Positions 39,370-52,621 of a stretch of DNA of 64,000 nucleotides are shown here, one piece after another. The notes under the pieces were generated by a model. The model had not been told where the DNA came from and did not search any database. It was given only the letters and a program-made list of their open reading frames with translations. The stretch is from Dirofilaria immitis (lineage: Eukaryota > Nematoda > Chromadorea > Rhabditida > Onchocercidae). The position numbers and the translations under genes were made by a program. Location of the stretch: NCBI GenBank assembly GCA_024305405.1, contig JAKNDB010000098.1:2994501-3058500 (forward strand), in the 5' to 3' direction. Each line of letters opens with the position of its first letter. Positions within the stretch are counted from its first letter, which is position 1.

Positions 39370-39700
39370 ATTAACTTATGTTGAAGCTAAAATTTGTATT
39401 AAATTTTACTTCATCTAAAATTAAATCCAATCATTGTCAATTATACACTATTGGATTATTTACATTTGTCTTATTTTATCAGTGATATAATCTCACAGAA
39501 TTAATTTGTCAATTTATTTTAAACGTATAATTGTTGAAATTAAAATTTGCGTTAAATTTTACTACATCTAAAATTTAGAAAAAAACTAGTTCAAAAAAAA
39601 TCTAATCATTGTCAATTACATGCTATTAGATCATCTAGAGATTTATTTATTTTATCAGTGTTAAAATCACATGGAATTAATTTGTAAATTTATTTTAAAT
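39370..39700. repeat. Duplicated block, about 165-175 bp, 2 copies
   Basis: TTGAA(G/A)(C/T)TAAAATTTG begins both copies (about 39378 and 39534). Both continue through TTAAATTTTACT, TCATCTAAAAT and ATCATTGTCAATTA to a TTTATTTTAAA-type end. Confidence 0.78.
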
Positions 39701-40254
39701 ATCCAAATTTTAGGAAAATTGATTCAAAAAAAATTCAATCACTATTAAACTGTCAATTGTTGTTAAATTGATATTGATCTTGTTCTTTTTTTTTTGAATG
39801 ATACTGATTGAAAATTTATTTGAAACAATTTCTTGTAAATTACCAATTTATTTATCACTGCTACTTTTCTAAAATTTTTTGCGTATTTTTTTTTTGGCAT
39901 ATCGTTTACGCGCAAAAAAAATTTCAATCATTAAAAATTGGATGAGATGACAGAATCCATCAATTGAATTGGCCAATTAACACGAGAAGTAAAAAAAAAG
40001 GTCATAAAAATACGTGAAGTGATAATGTGATTTGTTGATTGGTACTAATGACGATGATGATGATGATGATGATGATATGATGATGGTGATACACAAATAA
40101 TAAATGGAAATATGAAGGATCTTTTAAAATCATTATAGCATTCTTTTACTTTTGTTTCAATCGTTTGTCATTGGTTTAAAAAACAAAAAAAAGAAATCAC
40201 ACGAATATATATATTTTTTCCTGAGCAATAAAATTTTTGACAATAATCTTTTGA

Positions 40255-40765
40255 CAATTCGGATTATGGTAATATGACGATAGTCATATATGACAAGTAA
40301 GCAATTATATTTTTTTTTAATTGTAAAAATATGAATATCGAAACAAATACTTTGTATTTTGTAGAAAAAAATTTTAATTAAAATAAAAAAGAAATTCGAA
40401 AAAAATTCAATTTTAAACTTATAAGTTATTTTTAAATATTTAAACTGAAGTTACGGTAGTAATGACAGTAATACGATAGGTAATTATATTGTGATGAAAT
40501 ATAAATATTGAAACGAATATCATATGTTTTGTTGAAAAAATTCTAATTAAAATAAAACTGAAATTCAAAATAATTTATTTTCAAAAGTATACGGTATTTT
40601 TGCATGTTTATGTCAGTATTACGGTACCGATGATAGTAATATAATGAGTTACTAAGTAATCGCAAACTTTTTTTATTGCTATAAAATATAAATATCAAAA
40701 CAATTATTCCGCTTTTTGTTCAAAAAAATTTGAACTAAAATAAAAAATTAAACTGTCGAAAAATT
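40255..40765. repeat. Degenerate repeat, about 170-185 bp, 3 copies
   Basis: Each copy has a TACGGTA- or ATGACAGTAAT-like start, a TAAATATTGAAACAA segment, TTTTGTT-AAAAAA, then TTAAAATAAAA. The copies begin near 40265, 40450 and 40620. Confidence 0.72.
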
Positions 40766-42624
40766 TTAATATTTTTAAAACTATTATTTAAAATAAATGA
40801 AATTTCTAAAATTAAGAATTATAAGGAAAAAACTAATGAAATTGGTGTTCTTAATTCATTAGGTTAATTAATAAAAAAAAAAAAAAGAAAAAAGCAAAAA
40901 GAAATAATAATCCGTAACCCTTGACCCTTGCAAATGCAATTTTGATAATTCATTCCCAACGGAATATTTGGTATTATAAAGAAAGAAAAAAAACGTGAAA
41001 CAAGTTGAAACAAGAAACATCTGTTGCAAATTGCTAATAAGAAATCTTGTCAAGTGACAATTTAGATGAAAAATTAATGCCATTTTTACCGGATTCAGTA
41101 ATGATCATCGATCGAAGTTCATCTCATTTCATCCATTTCATTTCATTTCATTATAATTATATGATAACACAATATGCATATATATATATATATAGATAGA
41201 GATATACCATCAATAATATCATATACACATAAGACATTAATTTAATTAACATTTAACAGATATAATATTTTTGAGATATTCTATGACAGATAAAATGCAT
41301 GTATGTAACAAAAGAAAAACAGAGAAATTGAAATTATGATGAAATAAATATAAAAATTTACCTGTACAATTTTTTCAATTTTTGATTTACCGTATTGAAA
41401 ATTTATCGTACGGTTTATTCGATAAATTACTGTAGCATTGAATTAAAAAATATGATTAATATCTAAATTTTAAGTTTAAGGAATTTCATTCAAATTCCTC
41501 TTATTAAGAGCTAATTTTCAAAATTTTATTGAGCTTATTTTTTTCGCATAATTAATTAAGAAATATGCAACTTGAAAAAGACTATTTAAGCATATTTCTT
41601 TCATAAATTTTCAGAAAAATAAATTTATCGAATAAAGTAATTGAAAAAAGAAAGTAAACAAAAAAAAAACAAAGTTATAAACTAGAAAATATTAGGAGAA
41701 AATGAACTTAATTTTAATCGTTATGAAAAATTTGAAATATAAAATATAGCATTCTCAATTTAAAGCTTTTTGACAATCATTTTTATAATCAAATTTAATT
41801 TTATATTATTCGTTTTATTTTATGGAAAAATTAAAATTTAAACAATAACTGAGAGAAGATTTAAATTTATAGATTTTATCAATCGATAAATCATCTTTTT
41901 ATTTTCAGCAAAAATTAAATTTTCGATGATAATAATAATAATAACAATTGAGAGAATAGGATCCGTTCAATGAAAAGTTTTTTGTTACGGTTTATAAAAA
42001 TAAAAAAATTATTTATTCAATTTAAAATTAGAACTTAAATTTGAATTTAATTTTATCATTAAATCAACTCTTTTATTGTTGTTGTTTAGATCTGTTTTAC
42101 AATTATTGAATAATTATAGTAACCAAGAGATATTCTAATGAACAATCAAATGACTGATAAAATTGGAAAATAGACAATATGATAAAAATAAGAAGATACG
42201 ACAAATACATCTTATCACTGATTATAAACGCTAAAAATGATCTATTTACAATCATACATTTTATAAATGAACCAGCTTTGAAAAATGAAATCAACTTTGA
42301 AAAATAAAATCTTGCTTATGCATATATTCGAATATGAGAATTTAAAATTGGAATTGAGGAAAAATTTAATTTGATAAAATCTTTTTTTTTTGCAACGAAT
42401 TAATTTTGCACTGATAAAAATAAAATATTTGTAAAAATTTTTATCATTTGTTGAGATGATTAAAATTGTATTTAAAAAGTTAGAACAATAAAAATTTGCA
42501 CGAAAAAAAAGTATTTCATGAATTTCGAATAAATTTTTATCATCCTAAATTTATGTTGATCATGATAATGCTGAATTAATATCATTGTTAATAGTGATAA
42601 CAATAATAATGAATTATTATCATT

Positions 42625-45600
42625 TCATGTAGTTGATGATGATAATATTGAGTCAATGGTAAATGAAGAATTACATATTGATTTTGGTGTTATTATGGTT
42701 GATAAATTAGTTGATTGTTGTGCTAGAGAAGGTAGTAGAAAAAGGCTATGAGTTGTAAGAAAGAACTGTTGTGGATTCATAAAAGTTCCAGAAGTTACAG
42801 TAGATGGTAAATGAGTGGTAGGAAATAACCATTGCAATGATGAGCATGATGGTTGATGATGATAATTTAATTTTGGTATCGAATGTTGCAAATCTTCATT
42901 GATATCATATGCTTGAACCTGTTTATTTTTTTTTTTTAAATTTAGCTATTAACAAATAAAATATATTCATAGAAAAAAAGGAATAATTCATACATCCAAA
43001 ATTATTCTCAAATATAGATTAAGAAATTTTTTCAAAAAAAAAAAAGAGCATTAGTAGTAAATATGAGAATGTAACGATCATAGTAAGCGATCGATCTAAA
43101 GCGATCGATCTATTTCATCAGATGATGCTTCCATTTTAAATTTATCAAATACAAAAAAAAAAAAGAAGTAATAATATAGAAGTAATATTACTTTCATTTC
43201 TTAACTGCTAATATTTCTCGAGAAAAATTGTTGATAGAACTATCAAATAATGTCAAGAATATTAATGATAAAATGATTGATTACCTTAAACCTTTTTCGT
43301 CGTCTTAAGCAACTACCATTTTCAAACATTCCTAGAGCATGTGGATGAACCGCCCAATAGGATCCTTTACCAGGCTTATCTGGTCGTCGTGGTATCTATG
43401 ATAAAAAGTAATTAAAAATTTTAATTTTTTATCACAAAATATTTTTTTTTTTGATTACATCACATTTTTCTCATTTTCTTTTTATTTCCTTATTTGAATT
43501 ATTTATAAATTTTAAATTAATTTATCCCTTTTTTTTTCTTTCATAATTCTTTCAAATATTAATTGATTTTATGAAATTTATAAACACGAAGAAAATTAAA
43601 AATATTTTCGTCATTTTCATGACAAAATTAAAAATTCGTACCTTTTTTAGCTTATGAAAATTATTGAATTATATTGAAATTATATTAAGCCAATCAACGA
43701 AAAACTTTTCGTAGAATTGCATAAAATATTTATGATAAGTGATAAAATATATATATACAAGTAAGTGATAAAATATTTATTTCCAATAAAAAAAAAAAAA
43801 ACCAAATATTTAGTTATCACGTTTATCTCAAGAAAAGCAATTGATAATTGTTTATATATATAACAAATAAAAATTATATATTTAAATAATTATTTTTACT
43901 TATTAGGCGAAAGAAGGAAGAAGAGAGAGAGTTTTTTTAAAAGAGAAAAGAGAATAAAAACAATATTTGAAAAAAAAGTAAATTTATACTAAATTTGAAA
44001 AATTACAGTAATTAATTTTTATTCCATTGTTATTCCAGCTCTTAATACTTTTAACCTTAATTGGTAATTAACAAGAAGCATGAGACGATTTATGCAAACA
44101 TTGAAAATGATATAATGATAATAAGAACATTAATACTTTAGTTTGCATTCTTTTAAAACATAAAAATACGGTAACTCATTGTATTCATCTCACTTTCGAT
44201 GTTGCTAATGATAACAAATTTTTACTGGGATGAAAAGATTGGGGATTTCGAAAAAAAAAAAAAACATGATAATGATAATATCTTGCATTCTTTTATGATT
44301 ATCAAGTTGTACGGTAACTCATTGTATTCATTTCATCATTTACGATAATAAATTTACTACCATATAATTTATTAGAAATTTTAAAAGATTAATTAAAAAC
44401 AAATAGAATAAAACAAAATTGATATTAACTATTCGTGCAATACTTTAATTAGTCATAAAAAAAAATTAAATTTGAACATCAATGAGATAAGTTTATCAAT
44501 AAAAATAAGAAAGGAAAAAAATGATATGAAATTTTAATGACCTATAATAAAAGATTGATTAAATGTTGCTAATTATGTATTCAAATTAAAATTAAAAAAT
44601 TTCTAAATTAAACATTTAAAGATGAAAATATTCTTCCGCCTCAAACTTGATTTTAATTTTAATATTAAAAAAAAAAAATGCTGTTACAATGTTTTTATTC
44701 ATGTAAACCTGTTTTTCTCTTTCGTATTTTTCGTTGATTAAAATAAGTAACCGATCGATCAAAAGAAAGATTGAATTTTGCCTAAGATAGCTCGTTGGTA
44801 TATTACTTTAGAAAACAGCGGGTGGTTATAGTTTATTTACGATCTCATCCAATATTGTATAATTTTGTAGAGGAGAAAAATAAAAAGTGAATTTGTAAAA
44901 ATAAATCTTTCAAAATTGTCCTTCAAAAATACTTTCTTCTTCCTCTTCTTCTTCTTCATTTTCGTCTTCTTTTTCTTTTCTTTTTTGCGGTTTGTAATTA
45001 ATAATTTTTTTTTTTTTGTTGACTTGAATAATGGAAAAAGTTCATTTAAAATTTTTATAAATTTCTACATATTAAATTATTTTATGAAAATATTTTAAGC
45101 TAAAAAGAAAAGCACAACAAAAGGCAATAATTAAAATTAAATTTGAATAATTTTTTTTCAATAATAATTAGCAAAAAAAAATTTCTTCCTTTTTTTGTTT
45201 AGTAATTGAATAATAATAAAAAACAAAAAGAATTTATACGAAATTTTTATTTGCATTTGTTATTAATTTATCAGAACACAATTAAGATTTTGCATTGATA
45301 ATAACGATAATTTAATGGTATTTTGAATAATTCGCTGATAATAAGTAAAAAAAAAATTTTAAATCAAATATTTCGACTATTATAAATCATATAAGATGAT
45401 AGGTTGATAAGATGAAAAAGTTTTATATAATTACGAATTAAGCTAGAATACGATCTTGTTGTTCATTTATCAGAACACGAAGATTTGGTATTGACAATAG
45501 AAATAATTTAATGGTGTTTTGAATAATTCGCTGATAATAAGTAAAAAAAAACTTTAAATCAAATATTTTGGCTGCTATGAATTATACAAAATGATAAGAT

Positions 45601-47805
45601 GATAGGATGATAAGATGAAAAAGTTTTGTATAATTAAGAATTATGCTTGAATGCAATCTTATGAAAAGAAAATCTCACGATTTCATTGTTTGAATTGTTA
45701 AGCGAATATTTTGATAAAATTAGTAAAGATAATTTTGATAAAATTGATTTTGATAAAAAAATTTTGATCAAAAAATTTTGATTAAAAAATGATAAAATTA
45801 TTAAAGATAATTTTTTTAGTTTTTTAAAATCAAACAATTCAGGCATCAAAAATTTATGGATAAGTATCAATGGCCAAATGATTATAGTTATTGTGAATTA
45901 TGATAAGATATAAATGTGAGATGATAAAAATTTTTGTTTCAGTTAAAGATTAATTTTAGATATGATCTATACGAAAAAATAAATAAATAAATTTTGGATG
46001 AAAAAATAATAAATTTAAAAATAATCTAAAACTTATAATTTGTTCTTTTCTTGAATTTCTTTTTTATCAAAGATAAAAAGATAATAAAAAAAAGACGCAA
46101 AACAACAGTGTTAATAAAGTTTGAAATTTTTAGAAAAAAAAATATGTAAAATTCAAAAATTATTCAATTTATAACATCAAAAATTGCTGCAAGCAAAAAA
46201 AAAAATTAGAATAGGTGATAAAGGATAGGTGATTAATTTAGCTCGGATCATTTCATTTCATTTCAAATTTGCATACAATCAATCCGTTGTTAATTTAAAT
46301 TTTTAAAACGAAATTAAAAGTAATCGAAATTTTTATTCCATTTCATTTCGTCGGCCAATCTTTCGTTCGTTCGTTTTTTTTTTTTTACTTTCAGCCGTTA
46401 CTGATGTTTACTAAAATTTTAACACAGAAAAAATATTGCGTTATTTTTCTTTTTTTTTTTTCCGATATTTTTTCACTTAATTTATTTGATGCAAATCATT
46501 GAAACATTTAAGCTTATTATCATTTTTAAAAATAATTTTAAATTAGAATCAAATTTATTCATTCAAAATACCTTAACGAAGCAATCATTGAATGATAAAT
46601 TATGTCGCAACGAATTTTGCCATCGTTGAGTATTTTTACGATAGAATGGAAATTTATCCATAATATATTTGTAAATTTCAGTTAATGGTAGCATCTTTTC
46701 TTCGGAATTTTGTATCGCCATATAGGTTAACCAAATATACGAATATGGTGGCTTCTGAAATTTGCTAATAAATTAATAACAATTTTTATTTTCTTAGAAA
46801 TACAGTAGTAAAAATTGCTAGGCTTCGCAAATTTTCAATGATAAATGACAAATGTGTAAAAATAGTTTAGGAAAATTTACTAGAGGTATAGTTTTCTTTA
46901 ATATCGGAGAAATTTACACCATCTATAAATGGGCAAAATGCTCAATGAGTATTATGACCAATCTAAATAGGATTATAAAATTATGACTTTCGTATTTGCT
47001 TGGCCAAGAAATGCTTTTCAAGAATTGATAAAATGCTCCGTTCTAAACTAATATTTACTAGTGGAAAATTTTGGAAACAAAACATTCAAAAACTAATTTA
47101 TTAAAAGATTGACAAGTAAATTCTCATTTGATTATTAAATAATCAAATGATAGCCTAAATATGCTTTGTGAATTATATTCAAATGAAATGGATTAAAATG
47201 GATTAAGTTTTTTTAAATGAATATTTGAAAAAAAAATGGATTTAAATGAAAGAAAGAATATAAAATATTTGTGATAATTTATGATATAAAATATTATTTC
47301 ATTGGAATCATTTAGCTAAAAAATTTTTTATTTTTTTATTACAACATGATTGATAGAATTTGTAACCAAATTATTGATTCATTCATTGCTTTTAAGGAAA
47401 AAAAAGAAAAATGCTGTAATAATCTAATCTTTTATAAGCATAAAATTGATTAAAGGATGAGGTTAACTAAATGTTTAGTTAAACTTCTGTACGCATAAAA
47501 TCTCTTTGGCTCATTTCATTTACTAGGACAACATATTCAATCTATCACTATAGGCATGAAATAAAAGGTTACAGTATGATAGGGATTAAATTATAATGCA
47601 TCTAAATGTAAAAATCAATTTATCGATAATTTCTAAAATTAGCTATAATACGATAAGCTAGAAAGAATAAATGAATACAAGCTGTAGATGAAATTATTTA
47701 ATTTCAAATCAATTCAATAATTATATAGATGAGAAGTTAAAAAAAAAAAAAAAAGATTAAAATATTTACCTGATCATCGTAAGAATTTTTTCCAGGTCTT
47801 GGCAT
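42625..47805 (-). CDS. lin-31: LIN-31 (FoxB-class forkhead transcription factor), 4 exons
   Basis: Exons: 47805-47770 ([12 protein letters not shown]), 46754-46572, 43395-43285, 42918-42625 (TGA). All junctions are in phase 0 with good signals. The 207-residue protein begins, as FoxB proteins do, with the forkhead domain almost at residue 1: [15 protein letters not shown], then [20 protein letters not shown] (recognition helix), then a [10 protein letters not shown] wing and [19 protein letters not shown], the YIW variant and [10 protein letters not shown] point to nematode LIN-31 rather than other Fox classes. In C. elegans LIN-31 acts in the nucleus as a MAP-kinase-regulated switch of vulval cell fate. 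The C-terminal part is Ser/Thr/His rich and ends with FTIDSIL, which fits the EH1 Groucho-binding pattern. It is about 30 residues shorter than the worm protein as I recall it. Every exon is intact, including its A5 and A6 runs. Confidence 0.95.
44125..44350. repeat. Duplicated block in lin-31 intron 2
   Basis: TTGCATTCTTTTA and ACGGTAACTCATTGTATTCA occur twice (about 44145 and 44293), spaced about 150 bp. Confidence 0.75.
45235..45660. repeat. Duplicated block, about 205 bp, in lin-31 intron 2
   Basis: ATTTATCAGAACAC, ATTCGCTGATAATAAGTAAA and GATAAGATGAAAAAGTTTT occur in the same order in both copies (from about 45267 and 45465). The second copy has extra GATAAGAT/GATAGGAT units. A vaguer A/T-rich repeat (TTTTGATAAAA units) follows to about 45800. 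Confidence 0.85.
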
Positions 47806-48420
47806 CAGAAGCTTTTAGCAGCAAATAATACAGTATACAAATACTGTTATTGCTACGTTCGAGCTGTGTTAAGCTATTTTTCTTTACTTTTACTATTTGT
47901 TAAAAGCTAAGATTTAATCAAAATCTTTTTCAAATAATTACTGTAGGGAAATGATTTTTGAAAAGATTTTTTTTTCTTTGCTAAAGGCACCGTTGCGCGA
48001 AAAATACTTTGAGCCTAATTTAAAATGAATTAAAATTGGCAAAGACTGTAAATATGGGTGTGGTAATTGTGATAGTAGTAATCATAGAAATGAGCAAATA
48101 ATCATCAAACAACTCATTTTTAAACCCATTTCAATCCAATATTGCAAAAAATATATGAACACATACACATACATACATATATATGTATGTATGTATGTAT
48201 GTGTATGCATGTATGTATGTATGTATGTATGTATGTATGGTATGTCGACTAAACGAGATAGGAAGGATGGGGAAAAACGACGATCGTTTTTGAATAACTG
48301 TCTTCTAACATTATCGCATCACAACCAGTTTATCAGTTTGTTTTGGGCGGAGTTTGAATGTGCTATTTTAACCAATGGTTAAGCTTCGTATAATGATACG
48401 CGCACGAACTTCTTCCTTTT
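47806..48420. promoter_or_regulatory. Upstream region of lin-31
   Basis: Immediate 5' flank of the lin-31 start codon on the minus strand. I cannot assign a transcription start or a spliced-leader acceptor. It contains a (TATG)n microsatellite at 48174-48240 and a less A/T-biased stretch at 48240-48420 that might hold regulatory sites. Confidence 0.3.
48174..48240. repeat. (TATG)n microsatellite
   Basis: About 14 ATGT units with small interruptions. The Cys/Met/Tyr-rich open frame beginning at 48155 is an artefact of this repeat. Confidence 0.95.
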
Positions 48421-50185
48421 ATAACAAAGCATTTGGTTAAGGATACTTTTTTTTCTACCGTATATCGTTTAGATTACGGTACTCATTTGGTTTTTTTTTT
48501 TTGTTAAGTTTTATATTTCATTATCCATTTAAAATAAATATTACGCGTTCATTATATAAGTTATCATATCAATGATTGGCTAATTAATAATTGTTACCTA
48601 TCGAATAATTAAACGATTAAGTAATATATGCTAACGAATTTTTACCTATTTCGTTTTATTATCATGACGAATAAAAATTGATATTTTTAAAATAAAAAAT
48701 GAGTAACAACCATACAGTATAATCAAACAGTATTTGTAATACAGTATTTTCTAACTGATAAATTACATTTAAAATAAACTTACAAATAAATTTAGCATGA
48801 TAATAAATAATCTGCTAATTTATTGATTAACCAGTAATAAAATAACGCGATCTACAAATTGATTACTTACTAATTAAGTCAATAAACAGATAATCCAATC
48901 TGCTGTATCTATTGTTAAGCGATATATTAATCATTTTTTTTTTTTTGTTATTATCACATTTGTTCAAAATTCATTGACTAATTAACAATCAAATAAACAT
49001 TGTCTACGACGATCTAATTAACTACTAATTAAACGGACAAGTAAGTAAGTAGTTTAGTTGTATAAACAAAGGATATAAAAGATATCTCTATTCTTCTACA
49101 ATTTGTTAATTACAAATATTATTATTATTATTATTCCTATATATTTTTGCAAAATTTTCATCCCCTTCTATAAATAATCTATTATATCAATAAATTAAAT
49201 GATAAAATTTCAAAATGATAAAATGATTAAAAAGCGAAAATTGAATAGCCAAAGCTTTTTGATTTATTAGATTCAATATTTTCTATTTATTTTTATTAAA
49301 AATAAACGAATGACTGATATATGCTAATATAATAAGTAAATCAAGAAAAAAAAATTTAACGAAAGGCATCTTCTTTCTACTTCAATAAATTTCACATTTC
49401 CCGGAAGGAAAAAAAAAAAAGTCGAGAATGTAATTTTTACATGAAGCATAGATGAGATGCTCATTTAACTGCTCCAGTAATATTAATAAAAATATTAGCT
49501 TCTTATATCATATCAACTTTTACATCTTTCTTCTCTTTCAATATGTAAATTAAAATAATGTTACAGCATACTGCATAGAATTTTAATGCATTTAATAAAA
49601 AATATTAAAAAAAAAAATCAATATTGAATCTTTTTGCATGAATGAATAATTTTAATATTTGAATATTATCTAAAAAAAAAAGAAAAAAAAGAAAGAAAAT
49701 TAAAATAATAAATAAAAATAATGACACAACTATGAGAAATTATCTTTCTTTTTTTTTTTTTCCTACTAACTTTTCATTTAATTTCATTTTATTGTTTTTA
49801 TTAATTTATTTATTGAAATATGCAAAAATTATTTTATTATTCCAATTTTACAATTTTATTCGAGAATTCATTTATATGCTGTCATATCATATTTGCACAA
49901 ATAAATTTTTATCATTTCTTTGATTGATTAACTAAAAAATTTTGCCTCAATTTGGTAGAGATAATTTTTTAATATTAAAATTTACTTCTCAAACATTTTG
50001 TGATTATTCGTTTTGTTATAATTTCTCAATAATTTTGTATAGCTATTCCAGATCATATTCTATGATTATTAAAATGTAACGTTTAGCATTAGTATTAGTT
50101 AATTATATATAATTAGAAGAAAATTCATAAATAACAAAAAAAAAAAAAACAAGAGTATATAATAAATAGAAAGATTTGTTTCATT
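48421..50185. other. Intergenic, no gene seen
   Basis: A/T-rich sequence without coding signal on either strand. Confidence 0.5.
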
Positions 50186-50189
50186 ATTT

Positions 50190-50660
50190 TTTTTTTTCAT
50201 GGTTTATTTATTTGTTCAATTTATAAACAATTATCAATTACATACACCAATCATCTACATCAATCCATTTCATCGTTCGTTCTTCATCGATATTATATGA
50301 TGCTTAATTCATAAATAACTTATTTATAATACAAATGTTCATTATTTTTTTTTTCAAGGTCATTCCATACGTTCAAACTTACAAATAATTTCCAGCTACA
50401 TCAATCCATTTCATCTGTTGGTTCGTCATTTACATTATTGTATAATGGTTAATTGAAGAATAAACTTAGTTATATTACAGATTTCAAAGAAATATAATAC
50501 AAATGTTCATTATTTTTATTTTCAAGGACATTCTGTATGTTCAATTTACAAATAATTTCAACATATATCAGTCCATTTCATACTTCTTTCTTCATTTACA
50601 CTGTATGATTGCTGTTTTAGGAATAATTTAATTTCGTATAATAGATTAAACGAAATATTT
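50190..50660. repeat. Degenerate repeat, about 165-175 bp, 3 copies
   Basis: Copies share AATGTTCATTATTTTT, TTCAAGG-CATTC, TTCAA-TTACAAATAATTTC and ATCAATCCATTTCAT, then a TTCATTTACA-TATTGTATAATG segment. They start near 50190, 50335 and 50508. Confidence 0.82.
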
Positions 50661-51100
50661 TCATTCTAATAATTGCGGTATCTTTGTTAGTTTGAGACAG
50701 ATAAATCTGTTCGTATCAATTTTCTTCTTTCGTTTTTCCGCACTATTGTTTCGATGATATTCAAAACTATCAAAATGCGAAAAAAACCAATCCATCTATT
50801 GGCACAGCATGTAACAATTACCGATCTATCGATAACAATAATAAGGTTTCCATATTTCTTTTTTTTTTTTTTTTTTTGTTGTCTATACAATGAATTATCA
50901 TTTCTTGCATAATTAAAATTATCAAAATGATTATAATCAATTAAACATTTTTTTATATCAGTTAAATATTTAATACTGTAAATTGAATTTATATATATTT
51001 TAGTTATATCAGATAATAATAATATAAGCAAGTAATTTTTTTCTAATAATAATTTAGATTTTATGTGTAAATTATTGTACAGCAGATGTAGAGAAAATTT

Positions 51101-51276
51101 TAAACTCTTTTGCAGTATTTATGATAATCATTATCATCACAATAATTGGTAGATAAGTATGATTATAATTGCTATAGCAAATAATAGTTATCAATCATCA
51201 ATACCTCTATTTCAACTATCACTATCTACCATTATTGTGATGATAATGATTATCAATAATACTGCAAAAGAGTTTA
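51101..51276. repeat. Long inverted repeat (fold-back, arms about 55 bp)
   Basis: The left arm (51101-51154) begins TAAACTCTTTTGCAGTATT. The right arm (51222-51276) ends AATACTGCAAAAGAGTTTA, its reverse complement. The match extends through ATGATAATCATTATCATCAC with few mismatches. The spacer is about 67 bp and partly self-complementary. No transposase or target-site duplication is evident. Confidence 0.88.
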
Positions 51277-52492
51277 AAATCTATCACTATTGGTAATTTA
51301 GAAATTAATTACAATATAAAAGCATTTTAATGTAATATTTTAAAATCGAAAAAAATTTTTTTGAATAAATTTAATTTTAATATTAAAAATAATAAAAGAC
51401 GAATAAAAGTAAAATAAATTTTACAATAAGTGAGAGGTTAGATTGATTTATAAATCGTTCGAAAGATGATGAATGATTAAGTGTAATATTTTAAAAGTTT
51501 ATTAAAAACAAATTAAAAATTTAATCAAATATTAAACTTAATGATATTATCAAAAACAGAAAAAAAATACCTTAAAAAAATCAACAATATTTTCAATTCG
51601 AATATGAAGATATGATAAGATTGATTACCAAAAATATTTCAAAATTATTCTTACGGTTAAGAAAAAGAAAAACTTCAAATAATTATGAAATTTGTATTAT
51701 AAAATTTTATTTAATTCATTTCTATTTTTCCTTTTTTTTTTCCTCAACAAATATTATGCATTGTTTAGCGCAATTATATCATAATAATATGAAATTTGAT
51801 TATCAATTTATTGCAATATAAATTGATAATCAATTATCTTATAGTAAAATTAATCAAAAAAAAAAAAGAATTGCATTTAAAAATGAAAATGAATTATCAT
51901 TCGTTTTGTTTTGTTTTTAAATTAATATCATCTTTTTTTTTTTCCCATTTGTCGCTTTAAAAATTTTTCTCCAAAATATTTTTTCCCATTTTGTCCTTTT
52001 TTAATTTAAAAAAAAAAAAAACAAAACATTTTTACCTTCCAATTATTTCTTTCAATTAATTATAACTTCTGTTTTCTTATTAAATCGATTTCGTCTTTTT
52101 TCTTTTTTTTTTTTGATTTACAACATTTTAATGTGAAGAAAAAGGAAAGAAAGGTTTTTGAAAAAAATTTACATAAATGAAAAAAGTTTGTCTTTTTTTT
52201 GATAAAATTTTGTCATTTTTTTTTTTGTTAGCAATTATTATCAGCCTAAAATTGAAGCGCTTATTTTGTTTCGAATATGATTCGATGTGACGAAGTAATA
52301 GGACAGAAATGATTTTATTTTTCAAAAAAAAAATTTATCAAAATTACGAAGCAACAAAGTGTGCGCTTTTGTCTTTAAAAATATCATTCGATGCTATAAA
52401 ATAATTTTATTTTAAATAATAGTAATTGATTGAAATAGGAAAAATTTATTATCAAATAATTTTTATGATAGGTAAATAAATATATATTTATT

Positions 52493-52621
52493 TGTTGAAC
52501 AAAGTCATTTTTGGAGTGTTAAAATTGAACATTGTTAAAATTGAAAAATGTAAAATTTTGAAATTGAATTATTTTTTTAGTTCCGTTAATTTTAACACTC
52601 AAAAATGACTTTGTTCAACAA
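52493..52621. repeat. Inverted repeat (35/34-bp arms), MITE-like
   Basis: The left arm (52493-52527) starts TTGTTGAACAAAGTCATTTT. The right arm (52588-52621) is its reverse complement except for one extra G in the left. The spacer is about 60 bp. Short AATTGAAC/GTTCAATT sequences recur inside and just outside the arms. Confidence 0.88.

Larger units (their letters stand above)
12826..42624. other. Gene-poor 30-kb region rich in tandem repeats
   Basis: No gene with exon structure or recognisable domains was found on either strand. Nearly all open frames are made of A/T runs or repeats. The region holds many separate minisatellite-like arrays, listed individually. Between arrays I see only low-complexity A/T sequence. 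A gene fragmented by frame errors, as the left-hand genes are, could still be missed. Confidence 0.6.
43430..46560. other. lin-31 intron 2
   Basis: A 3.2-kb intron splits the forkhead domain between the recognition helix and the first wing. Apart from the two duplicated blocks it is A/T-rich with no gene on either strand. Its size against the other exon gaps suggests expansion by repeats. Confidence 0.7.

Noticed and set aside
44916..45098. Phe-rich plus-strand frame in lin-31 intron 2
   Set aside because: Encoded by T/C tracts.
48155..48382. 75-codon plus-strand frame upstream of lin-31
   Set aside because: Its first third is the TATG microsatellite; no start context or homology.
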